From: Micropterix aruncella
Taxonomy: Eukaryota; Arthropoda; Insecta; Lepidoptera; Micropterigidae
NCBI GenBank assembly: GCA_944548615.1
Contig: OX155980.1
Location: 62,493,582-62,557,581, forward strand
Direction: 5' to 3'
DNA: 64,000 nucleotides
In this document: positions 38,980 to 50,335 of the stretch, in pieces
How the letters are laid out: each line of letters opens with the position of its first letter
Position numbering within the stretch: the stretch's first letter is position 1
Made by a program: the position numbers and the translations under genes
Notes under the pieces: model-generated
The model's input: the letters and a program-made list of their open reading frames with translations, nothing else
Database searches by the model: none
What the model was told of the DNA's origin: nothing

Positions 38980-41040
38980 GGGAGCTAATGGGCCCTTGTT
39001 GCGTTTGGCCACTAAGACCCATATGTTCAGTGTCGGTCAAACTCACGGGTCAATACCCGTCCAGCGGCCTCCACGTATGCGGGTAGGACTCTGGCCTGCT
39101 GGCCAGTTTTTCCCAGGAGTCAATCTTCTGGCGCTCCTGGGCGGTTTGCGCACGGTGCGGCGTCAGGCAATCGATTGTGCATTCTGACTGTCAGTCGGGG
39201 GAGTCTGGAAACAGTACTGTCTTCTATATTGAGGGGACAACTTGGGTTGTCGACTACAGCGGGCGAGCCCGTCACCACAGGAAGTTTTAACGATTAGTCG
39301 TTCTATCTCCCTGGAGTGAGCGTAGAAGACTTGGGACAAAACAGTCCACCATCTAGCTACGCCACAACCCGTAAGAGACCAACGCCATACCGCGAGATAG
39401 CCAGTAATGATACCTGGCGGGCGACACTCGCGCCCTTACTACCAATTGTGACCAGATTTCTCCGGTCTCTCGATTGGTTCCGAGTTCGAGGTCGCTTGCG
39501 CGGTCCTCTCCCTTACGAAGCGGTGAAACGGTGTATACCGAATCTATCGCGGACCACGGCGTCCTTTGCCCGGCTGTTCACCCAGGATCGGATGGCCGAT
39601 GGTAATTTCAAGAGCAGTCGCCGAAAGGTCCGCAACCACCCCCGCTCTATAGGAAACAGTACAGCTTCCAGACTCCCCCGACTGTTAGTCAGAGTGCTAA
39701 GGGGGCTAACGGGCCCATGATGAGTTGGCCACGATGACCCATGTGTCCAGGGTCGGTCACACTCACGGGTCAACACCCATCCGACGGCCTCCTCGCATGG
39801 GGTGCGAGTCCTGGGTAGGACACTGGGTCAACCAGTCTCCCCTGGGAATCAAACCTCTGGCGCCCCTGGACGGTCTGCGCACCGTGCGGGGTTTGCTCCA
39901 ATCGGTTGTGCTCTCCGACTAACAGTCGGGGGAGTCTGGGAACTGTACTGTTTCCTATAGAGCGGGGGTGGTTGCGTACCTTATGGCGACTGCTCTGGAA
40001 TTGACCATTGGCCATCCGATCCCGGGTAAGAGGCGGGCAAAGGACGCCTTGGTCCGCGAAGATTGACGGTCTGCGCACCGTGCGGGGTTTGCTCCAATCG
40101 GTTGTGCTCTCCGTCTCACCGCTTCATAAGGGAGAGGACCGCGCAAGCGACCTCGAACTCGGTACCAATCGAGAGACCGGAGAAATCTGGTCACAATTGG
40201 AAGTGAGGGCGCGAGTATCTCGAGCCCGCCGGGTTTACTCCTGGCTAACTCGCGGTAAGGCGTTGGACTCTCACGGGTTGTTGACGTAGCTGGACGTAGA
40301 ATGTACTGTCCAAAGTCTCTACGTTCACTGCAGGGCGATAGAACGACTAATCGTTAAAACGTCCTGTGGTGACGGGCTCGCCCGTTGTAGTTGACACCGC
40401 AAGATGTTAGTCAGAGTGCACAATCGATTGGCTTGCGCCGCACGGTGCGCAGACCGTCCAGGAGCGCCAGAGGTTTGATTCCCAGGGAAAGTCCATCGCC
40501 CGAACGTCCTATCCAGGTTCGCACCGCATGCGTGGAGGCCGTCGGATGGGTGTTAACCCGTGAGTGTGACCGACCCTGAACAGAATAGGTCTTCATGGCC
40601 AACCCAGCATGGGCCCATTAGCTCCCAAATTGAGGGGACAGTTGTTCATCTTACGGCGACTACTCTTGAAAGGACTAATCGGCTACCCGATTCCGGGTGT
40701 CAGCCGGATAAAGGACGGCGTGGTCCGCGATAGATTCGGCAAGCGCCGTATCACCGCTTCGTGAGGGAGAGGACTGCGCAAGCAACGTCGAACCCGTAAC
40801 CATTCGGGAGACAGGAGTAATCTGTTTGCAACTGGTAGTAAGGGCACGAGTGTCGACCCATGGTTAACTAACATGGCTATCACGCGGTAAGGCATTGGTT
40901 CCTTACAGGCATGTGGCGAAACTTGACGGTGGACTCTTGGTGTGTCCTAAGTCTTCTGCGCTCACCTCACGGGAGACAGAACGATCAATATCGTTAAAAC
41001 TTCCCGAAGTGACGGGTTCACCCGTTGTAGTCGACAGATC
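38980..41040. repeat. Scrambled inverted array of repeat A
   Basis: Five segments of the repeat seen at 3838-4520 alternate in orientation. They are 38980-39234 forward (first half), 39247-39697 reverse (second half plus part of the first), 39701-40400 forward (nearly full), 40406-40626 reverse (first half) and 40627-41040 forward (second half). A GGGNGCTAAYGGGCCC end motif marks the outer ends of segments 1, 3 and 4. Segment 3 contains a 49-bp internal direct duplication (39869-39917 and 40065-40113). Many open frames appear on both strands, but they are the same repeat read in different frames and carry no known domain. Confidence 0.8.
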
Positions 41041-41448
41041 TAATTGTTCGTCGTCACGATTTTACCCAAAAGAATATTGTGTGGACAGACCCGGCGGGGT
41101 GAGATCTGTTCCAGGTTAGCACACGTCTCTCCAAAAGTATGCGGTCTTGATGGCCTTGTCGTTCGCCTCTTGTAGGTCCTTGAGTGTGATGGGAATCGAC
41201 AACTGCGGGCGGGATAGGAGATGGTCTCCATCCTGCAGCATTCCACAGTCGCATATTGGATTCTCTGTGTAGCCCCAGCGAACGAGATTGGCTCGGCATC
41301 TTGTCACACCCACCCTCAGTCTGTTGAGACTACGCCAGTGGGCACAGAGTAGATAGGACCCCGGTGCTATGTCTTTCTTTACGTTACCTTCAAGTGAAGT
41401 CCTCCTAGGAAGAAGAAGAATATATTTACATCCATGACAACATACCAT
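41041..41448 (-). pseudogene. LINE pol C-terminal fragment
   Basis: The minus-strand frame at 41448-41116 encodes W-R-S-L-N-R-L-R-V-G-V-T-R-C-R-A-N-L and a following C-D-C-G motif. This is a hallmark of the extreme C-terminus of Jockey/CR1-like LINE polyproteins in insects. A stop at 41116 ends it. It abuts the repeat A array on its left. Confidence 0.75.
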
Positions 41449-42767
41449 GTCATCGTAGAAACGTCACAAACGGATCTAGATTTTTTTATTATCTAGATTG
41501 TTTCTTTTGTTTTCGGTTTATGCTACATTCACCAGCGCAATACCGACGCGGCGACGTCGGATACAACTACTGAAAATTCCTTATCTATTCTTTAAAAAAA
41601 AGTTCAATTAAAATACCATCACTAACTGTCAAGCTCTAAGAACCGTAAATAACAATGCAATTGCTCTGGAGACAAAAAAAAGATATACGCTAAAAACGAT
41701 ATTGTCTTTCAGTGGGAACAAATAGGACATCCGCTTTTCAGGATTTATCGACGCGTTTCGTCGAGCAGTTGTCATCCGATTGCGCGCATCCGCCTAATTT
41801 ATGTGCTCCTTGCAAAGCCGCCGCCTAACGAAAAAGACGGAACGTACTTTTTAGATTTTTAATGGGAATAACTTCACCTTGGCGGATGCCTATTTATTCT
41901 TTTAGGAGAATGAACTACGAGTGCCACCTACACGTTGCGTTTCGTAGTAAAATCCTCGCTGTCAAATCGTAGTACGGCGGTGATCAATCTAATACGTTAT
42001 ATAAACAATGCTGCTACGAAGCTTTACGTACTTAGTCTTACAGTAAGTACTGTACGTTTTAGTTGTTATAGATATCTAGGTATTGGTAATGGAATACTAA
42101 CACGCGCATGCGTCTTCAGTCTTTTTATCTACGCCAGATAGGAGCGTGCGAGCAAAAAGGTGCGTTCATGAATGGCGGCTAGCAAGGTAAACGGGCCGGT
42201 GTCTCATGAATGGGCATGTTATGTATACTTACTATCGTTAATACTTGTTAATTATTTTCCGCCGACAAACGCGGCGGGCGCGCTCGAGAGGACTGCGACT
42301 TTTTCACACTTCAATTCAATTATGCCACGACTATGTAGCTTGCTATAACTATATAAATCCTGATCATAATAATAACTCTCAGTTATATATGGCTTGATAG
42401 GCAAAGATCTTAAGTACTAGGCATATATTAAAGGTTTGTTATTTTGAAACCTATTTTGTATATTATTAAATTTTATTTTATAGTTCTGACAATTGATGAT
42501 TTTAATTTTAATTTTGACTACAATTATAATACGGTTACTAACACTTTTTTAGATAACTTCGGAAATATTGTTCAGATATTTAGGAATTTAAAATACTATT
42601 GACTATTTTAAAGTAATTCCTAAATTTTAATAATTTCCCTAATTTATTTTTCTTCATGATTTTTTTAAAACGTAAAAGTACCTAATTCGATTTCTATTGT
42701 TTTTTTTCTTTTAATTGCTCGTATGTATTTAAACTGTTGCTAAACGTATGTACAGATAAAATAATGT
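41449..42767. other. Intronic spacer with repeat G copy 2
   Basis: Positions 41929-42020 are the second copy of repeat G. Nothing else here is recognised, and no gene is supported. Confidence 0.5.
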
Positions 42768-42930
42768 TTTGGTACGCCTGCATTAGTACAGTCCTAGGCC
42801 TAAAAAGACGTTGACGTAGTGATCAAGATGCTGCAGTGTACTTTCATTTTTGCTCTGGTTCAAACACGAATATTTGTAATGCTGTAGTAATGTGTATATC
42901 GTGCTTAAATAAATAAATAAATAAATGTGG
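42768..42930 (+). repeat. Dispersed repeat E, second copy
   Basis: It shares the CCTAGGCCTA core and the terminal AAATAAATAAAT tail with 18778-18955 in the same orientation. This is a retroposon-like 3' end. Confidence 0.55.
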
Positions 42931-43577
42931 TTAGAGTCTTTTTTGTTAACTCCTAAATACTATGAGAATGACGTGAAATCAGTAGAAAAGTTTAAAAATG
43001 CTTATGCTGGCGTCATCATCAAGCGGTTTCAGTCGACTTCTCAAATTTATTTTAATTTATTTTACTATAAATAGCTTCACTCTATACAATTGAACGAGTG
43101 TTTAAGCTCTTAGATTGCCAAAGCTACATTTGGAGACTAAAACCAGCGTGTTAGCTGCCGTGTGTCTTATCGAGCTATACTGATTTAATAATTCTCACTG
43201 ACGCGAAAATCGTCGCTGTAAGTTGGGCTCTGTCCGTCCCACCCTTTCGTGTCAGCGGTTCAATATTTAAATGAAACTTCATTTTCTAAGTTATTGGATG
43301 GTTTCTTTACGAGCTGTTTGTAATGTCACCTAGTAGGTATTTGGCATGAACTTACCTAAAACGTATTCACTTCAAAACAGTAAAAAAATATCAATTCGTT
43401 AACTACATATTTGAAATATTAAAAATAATAGATTATGTAATTAGATTACATACATCAGAATAATATAACAAAATATTTAAATAGATGAGATACACGGCAA
43501 ACATATTTACCAGTCTATCGAAAAATAGATAAACAATCTTTATTAATGTGTGAGCAATCTTTATTCTTGTATGTTGA
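42931..43577. other. Intronic spacer, no gene
   Basis: No recognisable content. Confidence 0.5.
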
Positions 43578-43700
43578 TTTATAATAATAATAATAATAAA
43601 CTCTTTATTTGCACTTGATTATTATACAAAAAGGCGAGCTTATTGCCACATGGCAATGTCTATTACTAAGTTAGGTAATCAACGAAAATTATCTAATACG
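43578..43700 (-). mobile_element. LINE 3' end, inverted
   Basis: It starts with an ATA-repeat (tail on the minus strand), then AAACTCTTTATTTGCACTT and AAAAAGGCGAGCTTATTGCC. This is the reverse complement of the 3' end at about 2225-2310. The body further right is not clearly recognisable. Positions 43701-44464 show no gene, only a GGGTGTCCAAAA motif near 44252 that resembles the ends of some DNA elements. Confidence 0.65.
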
Positions 43701-44464
43701 AGTATAATAAATTTGTCTACCTTCATAAATAAACCAATTCCAGCCACCATTTCGCGAGGGACGTTTTAAATCTGTAAATAGTAACTATAATTTCTTATCT
43801 GATGTTATCTTTGGTATTATTGAAGAGTCCTGGGCCCAAGAAATATAAATATATCTGTGCAAATGGATAGTTTATACGTAGGGCATAATTGAACCTACCT
43901 TTACATTCAAATGGAATTTCTTTGAAATAACACACGAACTTAGTAATCGCACAGTGGGATCTTAGACTGCGGTGAGTCAGACTAATCGATAGTGTCGATG
44001 TTTTACAATTTTAAAATCGAAAGTTCACCTCTGCGAGGCGCTAGTGTCTCGTAGTCGTTTGTTTGCCGAGCGCACACAGTTCTTGTGGTATTTGTACGAA
44101 CGAACGGACCATTATCATGCTAATATTTATTTTTGGCGGCAAAAGTCACAATCTCTTTCTTCTCTTCGATGGAAAGAGTTGTATTTGTGACAAAACACAT
44201 TATCGACTAACAGGTGTCGGAAAAAGGTCACGTCGTTTTTTGAAATACAGGGTGTCCAAAAGGGTAGCGGTATTATGAAAGTGAAATAAAATTAATGCTA
44301 TAAAATATTCCGATATTTTGTACAATCGTACTTAATAGAAGCGTAGATTTTCGATCACACATCCAGACATTGCTCTTGAGATCATCGCTATTTCAGTCGC
44401 AATATTGACTTCAAAAGAGTTGAATAGAATAGGATTGGTTTTTTATGTAACTTCGCAATATTAA

Positions 44465-45187
44465 TTAGGTGGACATACCATTATTGAATGTGCGGATATC
44501 AATCTCCATACGAACTACGCCAACCACCGTATCTATATCCACTCGGATAGCAAGGCAGCTTTTCTGACACTATCCTTGAATACTATTAATTCAAAGCTAT
44601 TGCAAAACTACGTATCACTGCTGAATTCCCTGGGCGAAAAGAATAGGGTAATTCTAAGTTGGGTTCCCGGCCATGCAGGAATCGAGGGAAATGAAAAAGC
44701 CGACGACCTTGCTAAGATGGGAGCAAAGGGAACGTTATACGGCCCTGAACCTTGCTGTGGCGTACCAAAAAGACTTGCAAACCTAATGCTCAAACAAATA
44801 TGTTTAGAACAATCCGTCAACCACTGGAACAACACGCCAGGGTTGAATCAATCCAAAGCGCTAATTAAGGCTTACGACCCTAAGACGGCCCGTGAGGCCT
44901 TATCGTTAAATAGGTACAATCTACGAATACTGGTGAGGGCGCTCACGGGGAATTGTATCCTTAACAAACACATGTTCAACCTCAAGCTCCGAGACACAAA
45001 AATGTGCAGGTTCTGCCAAGGGGCAGAGGAAACTCCCCTGCACCTCATGTGCGAGTGTGGTCAGCTGATGCGTAAAAGATACGCCCGCTTGGGTGGTCAT
45101 TACCTCCACCCTGAGGAGGTAAAACAATCTGGCGCCAAAAGCCTGTTGCAGTTCTTAAATGACACGAGGCTTAGCGCAGAACTATAG
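44465..45187 (+). pseudogene. LINE RNase H and C-terminal zinc-knuckle region
   Basis: The frame is open from 44465, with no proper start, to a TAG at 45185-45187. It encodes the middle and end of an RNase H domain: I-H-S-D-S-K-A-A with an active-site Asp, then W-V-P-G-H-A-G-I-E-G-N-E-K-A-D-D with the conserved His and Asp. The family's C-terminal C-x2-C-H-C knuckle follows (C-R-F-C-Q-G-A-E-E-T-P-L-H-L-M-C). About 240 codons of this 5'-truncated insertion are intact, so it is probably young. The absence of the upstream reverse transcriptase makes it non-functional. Domain order fits I/R1/Jockey-type LINEs. Confidence 0.85.
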
Positions 45188-45344
45188 TACGTGGCGAACA
45201 CAATAGATCAGCTATAGTCGCAGTGTTACAAGGCTCATAAAGACCTTAGAAAAGACACACACAACAAATTAAAAAAATAGTAGGTGGACATAAATCCGGA
45301 CATAAAGAAGGGCTAATAATAGTAATTATTAGCCCTTCTTAAAA
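45188..45344 (+). repeat. LINE 3' UTR ending in a 36-bp hairpin
   Basis: A CA/A-rich trailer leads to a perfect 16-bp inverted repeat (45305-45320 and 45325-45340) with a 4-nt loop. The left arm ends in a TAATAA-type run, like a LINE tail. Confidence 0.65.
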
Positions 45345-46659
45345 TAATGTATCTACGGTTATTTTCTCATTATCGGGTTGGGTGTTGAACTTAACTCATT
45401 TAAACTTCTGTGTCGTGTAGTGCAGGCCCTTTCCTCTAATTGAGCATACGCTGTAGTCCATGGGATTCGGGTCGGCGAGTAGGGTGGCCATCCATAACTG
45501 ATTTAAATCATGAAAATTGAAGGAATCACAAACAGGCCACCAGGCCCTAGCTGCACGGAACCAAAGTGAACCGAGTGATTTAAGTGCTAACCAATTTAAT
45601 GTAATGGAATCTTATGTACTGCAATTGGAATGTAATGCAATTTAATGTAATTGAAGCTGCTGATCAATAATTTATAATACCAGAAAATCACGTACCAACT
45701 ACACCAACATAATGATTTATAATACAACGAGAGTAAGGTTCCCATTGCCATTTTATATTACATTAAATATTACCTAAGTTTTTAATTTCATTTTAAAACA
45801 AGGACTAAGCATGTTTTATTCAAAAAAATAATCAAAAATAGTTTAAAAGCTCTTACACCAAATGCATAAATATGGTATTTTCAAATAGGTTAAAAAGAAA
45901 TTATGGAGAATTGCTGTTTTTCTTAGCAGGTTGTAGAAGTTTGTTTGTTGCAATTAATAAAACCGTTTTTAATACTTTATATTATTCTATCTATTTATTA
46001 TTCTACTCTTTACTATATTTAAAAAAGTCTTATGTGACGAGTCTGTCCGTGGCACCTGCAGAAACAATGTCCTTTTTTATGTCAGAAAAACAAATCTCAC
46101 GATTTGGTTTTGTTTGTCGACTTTACATCTACATATAGTTATAATGTATGTATATTTTTTTACCTTTGCATAATAAACCATTCAGCAGCTGCCGTTCTGG
46201 TAAAATAACTATAAAACGCAAGATGCTCATATAGAATCTATTTTTTTATTTTTTATTTCTTAATTTCTCAAGAAAACATACAGCGTTGCTCGAAACAATT
46301 TTTTATGTGAGATAAAAACAATAAATGTAAGGCCGTTTAGTTTTTTTTATTTTCTTGCTCTTTTATTAGGAACATTTTTGCTAATGTAACTCGAGCGTAC
46401 ACTTAGAGAAATCAAGAGTAATGGAGTATTTTTTGTTTAGCATAATCTTTCTTGTCATTTTCAACGTGGACCTTGAAAAAATGGTTCAAATCGCAATTTT
46501 GTGTCGCGTACATGGGTTTGTAGAGGGTAGTTCGAAAAAGAAAAAAAAGGGTTTGTTGGTTATTTTCTGTCGTTTTTCTCCGATTGCCGATAATTTCTGT
46601 GTGTTTTGCCTACACATCCTTTGTCTTCGAGGCGAATGGGATTGATAGGAGCCTTGTTG
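45345..46659. other. Intronic spacer, no gene
   Basis: No supported coding frame. The short open frames are Phe/Lys-rich products of AT-rich sequence. Confidence 0.5.
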
Positions 46660-46930
46660 TGTTGTGTTGCGTTTTTTGCATGAGGAGACAAGAGGGCGGC
46701 GAGCGCGGCGGGTGCGGCGGGAGCGGGCGGCGCGCGCGCAGCGAACCGTAGCACCCCGTCTCGTCCGAGCCTTTGTTCGCATCGCTTCAGGTGACGTCAC
46801 TCGCCCGTGTGAACGACTCGACGCCCGCGACCGCTCGCACCCGAACAGACATCCCCAAACAGCGGGAGCCGACCCTCGTCTACCAGACGCCAGTGGTCAC
46901 ACGAATCAAAGGGCGCGATCTTTTTCCTTT
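46660..46930 (+). promoter_or_regulatory. CpG-dense patch with a CRE-like site
   Basis: This is one of the few CpG-dense segments in the window. It contains runs of GCGGCG/GCGCGC at 46694-46745 and a TGACGTCA palindrome (CRE/ATF-type site) at 46792-46799, directly after a CAG that could form a CAG|GTGACG donor. It lies about 3 kb upstream of host exon 2. It may be an internal promoter or alternative first exon of the host gene. Open frames over it on both strands are Arg/Ala-rich CpG artefacts. Confidence 0.35.
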
Positions 46931-47429
46931 TTTCTTCTGGTGGCATGTTCGCTGCCGATCTCTATATAGCTATTGCAGAATAGATGTACGCCAGATTTCT
47001 TCTCGCGTGACAGGTTTCGCAATAGCTAGTATATTGTTCGTTTCTTAAGCGTAATAATCGTATATTCTTCCGCGTGGCCAGCGGGTCGTTTCAAGAATAG
47101 CTGACATCAGGTCAGCAACCACTCTCGCTGCTCATGAAACGTATAAGATCGTTTCCAGACTTTCCCCTCCCCATCCTGTTATTTGCGGGAATGCACAGTC
47201 GATTATCTAACGCCGCAAGATGCTCAAGCTGCCTAACAGCGCCCGAGGTCTTCTATCAGAGTATCCGATCCTACTGTCCACAACACAGCCGTGGCCAGGA
47301 AAAACAGATTCCTTTCCAAATCCGCCCCTTTTTGAGGAGGCTATGGGATGGGAGTTAAACCGTGAGTTGAGCCAACCCAAGGTAACGAGCAGGTCATATG
47401 GCCCAAGAACCGGTAGCTGCACAGACTGA

Positions 47430-47605
47430 CACTAGAGCTGTCAACTACAACGGGCGAACCCGTCACCTCAGGAAGTTTTAACGATATTAGATCTCCCGTG
47501 AGGTGAGTGTAAAAAACTTGGGATGAAAACAGTCCACTATCTAGTTACGCCACTCGCCCGTGAGAGACCAACGCCTTACCGCGAGATAGCCAGGTTAATC
47601 ACCAA
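47430..47605 (-). repeat. Repeat A, inverted second-half fragment
   Basis: The sequence from CTGTCAACTACAACGGGCG to the CCGCGAGATAGCC block mirrors the second half of repeat A (4350-4520 and 39247-39420). A short inverted pair, GACACTCGCG/CGCGAGTGTC, follows at about 47612-47638. Confidence 0.65.
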
Positions 47606-47639
47606 GCGGGGCCGACACTCGCGTCTTTCGCGAGTGTCG

Positions 47640-49065
47640 TCTAGTTATCGCCAAAACTGAAGGAATAGTTATGTGCCCGATCGATCTAACAGAAAATACA
47701 TACCCCACCGCTTTACTAGGCTACGTGATGACCGCACTACCGCTTGCTCCTTACCTCAACGCTTCTGGCCTCGGTACAGTTATTGATGCCGTACTTTACT
47801 CACAGCCGTACTTCAACAACATCGGCCATTTACATCGTCACTCGTCAATAAATATATAATCTCAATAGCATATGAATTAATAATACCGCTGTAGTTCAAA
47901 AAGTCGCCTTCGCGTTTAGTTCAAATAGTCGCTTTTCGTAATACAAACGGGATAAACCTATTGTAGTACGAATAGATGGAGTTCGATTTATATGAGGTCA
48001 TGGAAAGTTAATAAATTTAAAAGGAGTTCTACCTCATATAAATAATCACCATATATAAGCAATCACCGTTGTCCAGTCTTCCTAGGATGCTAGAAACTCT
48101 GACGCTACAAACTTCACGCGGAAAATTCCTTTAACTCATTTATAATGTCAAACAACCGCCATAGTCGTTGAGTTCTACATCAGATAGTTCTATTTCGTTT
48201 GGCCGATGCTGTAGGGAGTACTCCTTTCGGCTACCGGTCTATTCGATGTAGTCCCTCCGCTCTGCGACTCGCGACGCGGCAACCGCGACGTCCAACAGTC
48301 GTAGCGGCCGCGAATACATTAGCGCGGCAGTGACACGATTTGCGTTTTATGGTCACACCATACGCCGGGTGGTCGATTTTGGAAACGATAGAGAAATTAT
48401 CGTACACACGAGACTATCGTCATGTTATATAGCTTTTTAACCGAGATTCTAACACATAATGCGAAAGTGGTAGAGATATGACATCAATTCGACCAATTTA
48501 TTTTCTTTAAATAGGTACGTACTTAAAGATCATTTAGTGTACGAAATGGGGGTCATCTGCATCTCCCTGCCATCTAGCGACAGGTTTGACGTGATCTTGT
48601 ACCCGAATCATCTTATACCATCTTGTACTGCCGTTGCTAGGTAGACTAGTGTGAAAATACCATTACCAGTATTGATTCAAAAATCAATTCCAGACACGGT
48701 TGCAGGCTGCCGTTCTAAAGAACGGACTATAACGATATGTAGGGTAAGTCCCTAAATAATGGAGAATTCTACTATTTGTATGAACCCTGGGTCACCAACC
48801 AATAAGCTTGAGAGTGGCATAAATATTTAGGCATATTTGGGGAACTAAATCACACCTCTAATGTCTTAATGGTATTTGAGTCATATATTTCTATTACTAT
48901 CTAATTAATACTATTATTACTACTTATTCTTTATTGCACAAAATAAAAAAATATATACAGCAAAAAAAACAGTGATACAGCACGAAACGAATGCCAAACA
49001 ACAACTGATGGCCTACGCGACACCCGCTGCGTGACTCGATTGCAGCTCTTCGTCTCGCATCTTTT
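47640..49065. other. Intronic spacer with a repeat B copy
   Basis: Positions 48060-48170 are homologous to repeat B at 1590-1660 (CTACAAACT...GGGAAATTC...AATGTCAAACAACCGC). No gene is supported elsewhere in the stretch. Confidence 0.5.
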
Positions 49066-49365
49066 GGCCCCTCCACACGTTGGCGAATGTTCGTGTTACA
49101 GATTAGGTAACGTATAAGATGCGGATTTTCAAAGAAAAAAAGACAGCCAGCTGACAGCTCGGAGCTGTCAAAATCGCGTCAAAAATAAAAGAGGTGCGAA
49201 GAGTGCGCAGTACTGCGCAGGCGCGGCTCGCAGGGTGACAACCACAGCTCATATTTTGTAGTACGGTGACGTTGGCATATATGCCATAAGAGTTTTCCAT
49301 ATATGTTTCCTAATAGTTGTTTACACCCACTTGGACACGAACATTCGCCAACGTGTGGAGGGGCC
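49066..49365. mobile_element. 300-bp MITE with perfect 31-bp inverted ends
   Basis: Positions 49066-49096 and 49335-49365 are exact inverted complements beginning GGCCCCTCCACACGTTGGCG. The core (about 238 bp) has no significant open frame. A clear target duplication is not seen. The element lies about 570 bp upstream of host exon 2. Confidence 0.85.
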
Positions 49366-49931
49366 ATCTCGCGCGACACAAAGTGAAACCAACTACTATC
49401 GACATATATTGCCATGTGTAACTTGTTACCCACAACGTTTTAAAGAAGAGCTGCCATATAAGTAATTATAGTACCAAACAAGATCTTTCATATGACATAT
49501 GGTTTATAGTTATTGGATGGTATGACTAAAGAGCGGCGTTCTCCTTTAGGAACTTAACCTACATATCGTGGTTAGTCATCACATATGAGTATCTTGATCT
49601 ATATATTGTGCAAATGACCTATATTAGTGCAAAAACTGCTTAAGTCCGAAATCGCTGTTTTGAGCTACGAGTGTTGTTTTTTTTCAAATATAAAATATAG
49701 AGAATGTAGGTGAAAATTTAAAATAATTAGTTATTTAATCTTTTCTAGCTTCAACCTCTACTTAAAAAATATAATCAACTTTTATCGGGGTATAATTTAA
49801 AATTATTTGAGAAATGGGGGAAAATTTCCATAGGGAGTTTTTACTTAGTGCCACATTCCTTTCTTTCCGTGTACCCTTATTGTTATTACTTATGATTTTA
49901 ATTAATATGCGCTTGTTTTTTGTTGTCGCAG
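49366..49931. other. 3' end of intron 1
   Basis: AT-rich sequence ending in a T-rich tract and the TTGTCGCAG acceptor of host exon 2. No other feature. Confidence 0.6.
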
Positions 49932-50279
49932 GCGGATACAGCAGCGGCAGCGGCGGTCCGCGCGACTCGTACACGAGCGCGTACGTGGAGCAGCTGCAGC
50001 AACAACAGCACCAGCAGCAGCAGCAGTCGCCGTCGGAGGAGCTGAGCGGCGGCTACGGCGGCGGCGCAGCGGCTGCGTCGGGCGGCGGCAGCGGCTACGA
50101 CGCGTACGCGCCGCCGTCGCAGCCGCAGCCCGCGGCCGCCGCGCAGCCCTATGACGCGCCCACGCCGGCGTCGGCCACCGCGGCGGCCGACTTCTACGCC
50201 CAGCCGCCGCCGCCGCTCCACCACCACCACGTGGTCGAGCACAAGTACCAGCCGCACCACTACAAACCATACCCCAGAG
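49932..50279 (+). CDS. Host gene exon 2, low-complexity domain
   Basis: This 348-base exon is bounded by a TTGTCGCAG acceptor and a CAGAG|GTATGT donor. Both ends are phase 1 and match the neighbouring exons. It encodes about 116 residues: a Tyr/Ser/Gly stretch, a Gln run interrupted by Leu and His (about residues 22-33 of the exon), Gly-rich and Pro/Ala/Gln-rich segments with repeated Tyr, and a His run before a Lys/His/Tyr-rich end. GC content is far higher than in the surrounding intron. Such composition is typical of disordered activation regions. No catalytic or DNA-binding motif is present. Long frames on the opposite strand are shadows of the repetitive codons. Confidence 0.85.
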
Positions 50280-50295
50280 GTATGTGCCTACCGTG

Positions 50296-50335
50296 CCCCA
50301 TACCCCATACCCCATACCCCATACCGCAGAGGTAT
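50296..50335 (+). repeat. CATACCCC minisatellite with a second donor-like site
   Basis: Four CATACCCC-type units follow the exon 2 donor and end in CCGCAGAG|GTATT, a near copy of the real exon end. Use of this second site (exon end at 50331) would add 52 bases and break the frame into exon 3. Confidence 0.6.

Noticed and set aside
39316..40602. Several 60-134 codon open frames on both strands
   Set aside because: They are repeat A modules read in different frames and strands. None matches a known domain, and the same sequence at 4202-4519 is read differently.
44252..44275. GGGTGTCCAAAA motif as the end of a DNA transposon
   Set aside because: No inverted partner or target duplication was found nearby.
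46486..47048. Arg/Ala-rich open frames over the CpG patch
   Set aside because: Composition follows from CpG-rich DNA, with no domain and no splice support.
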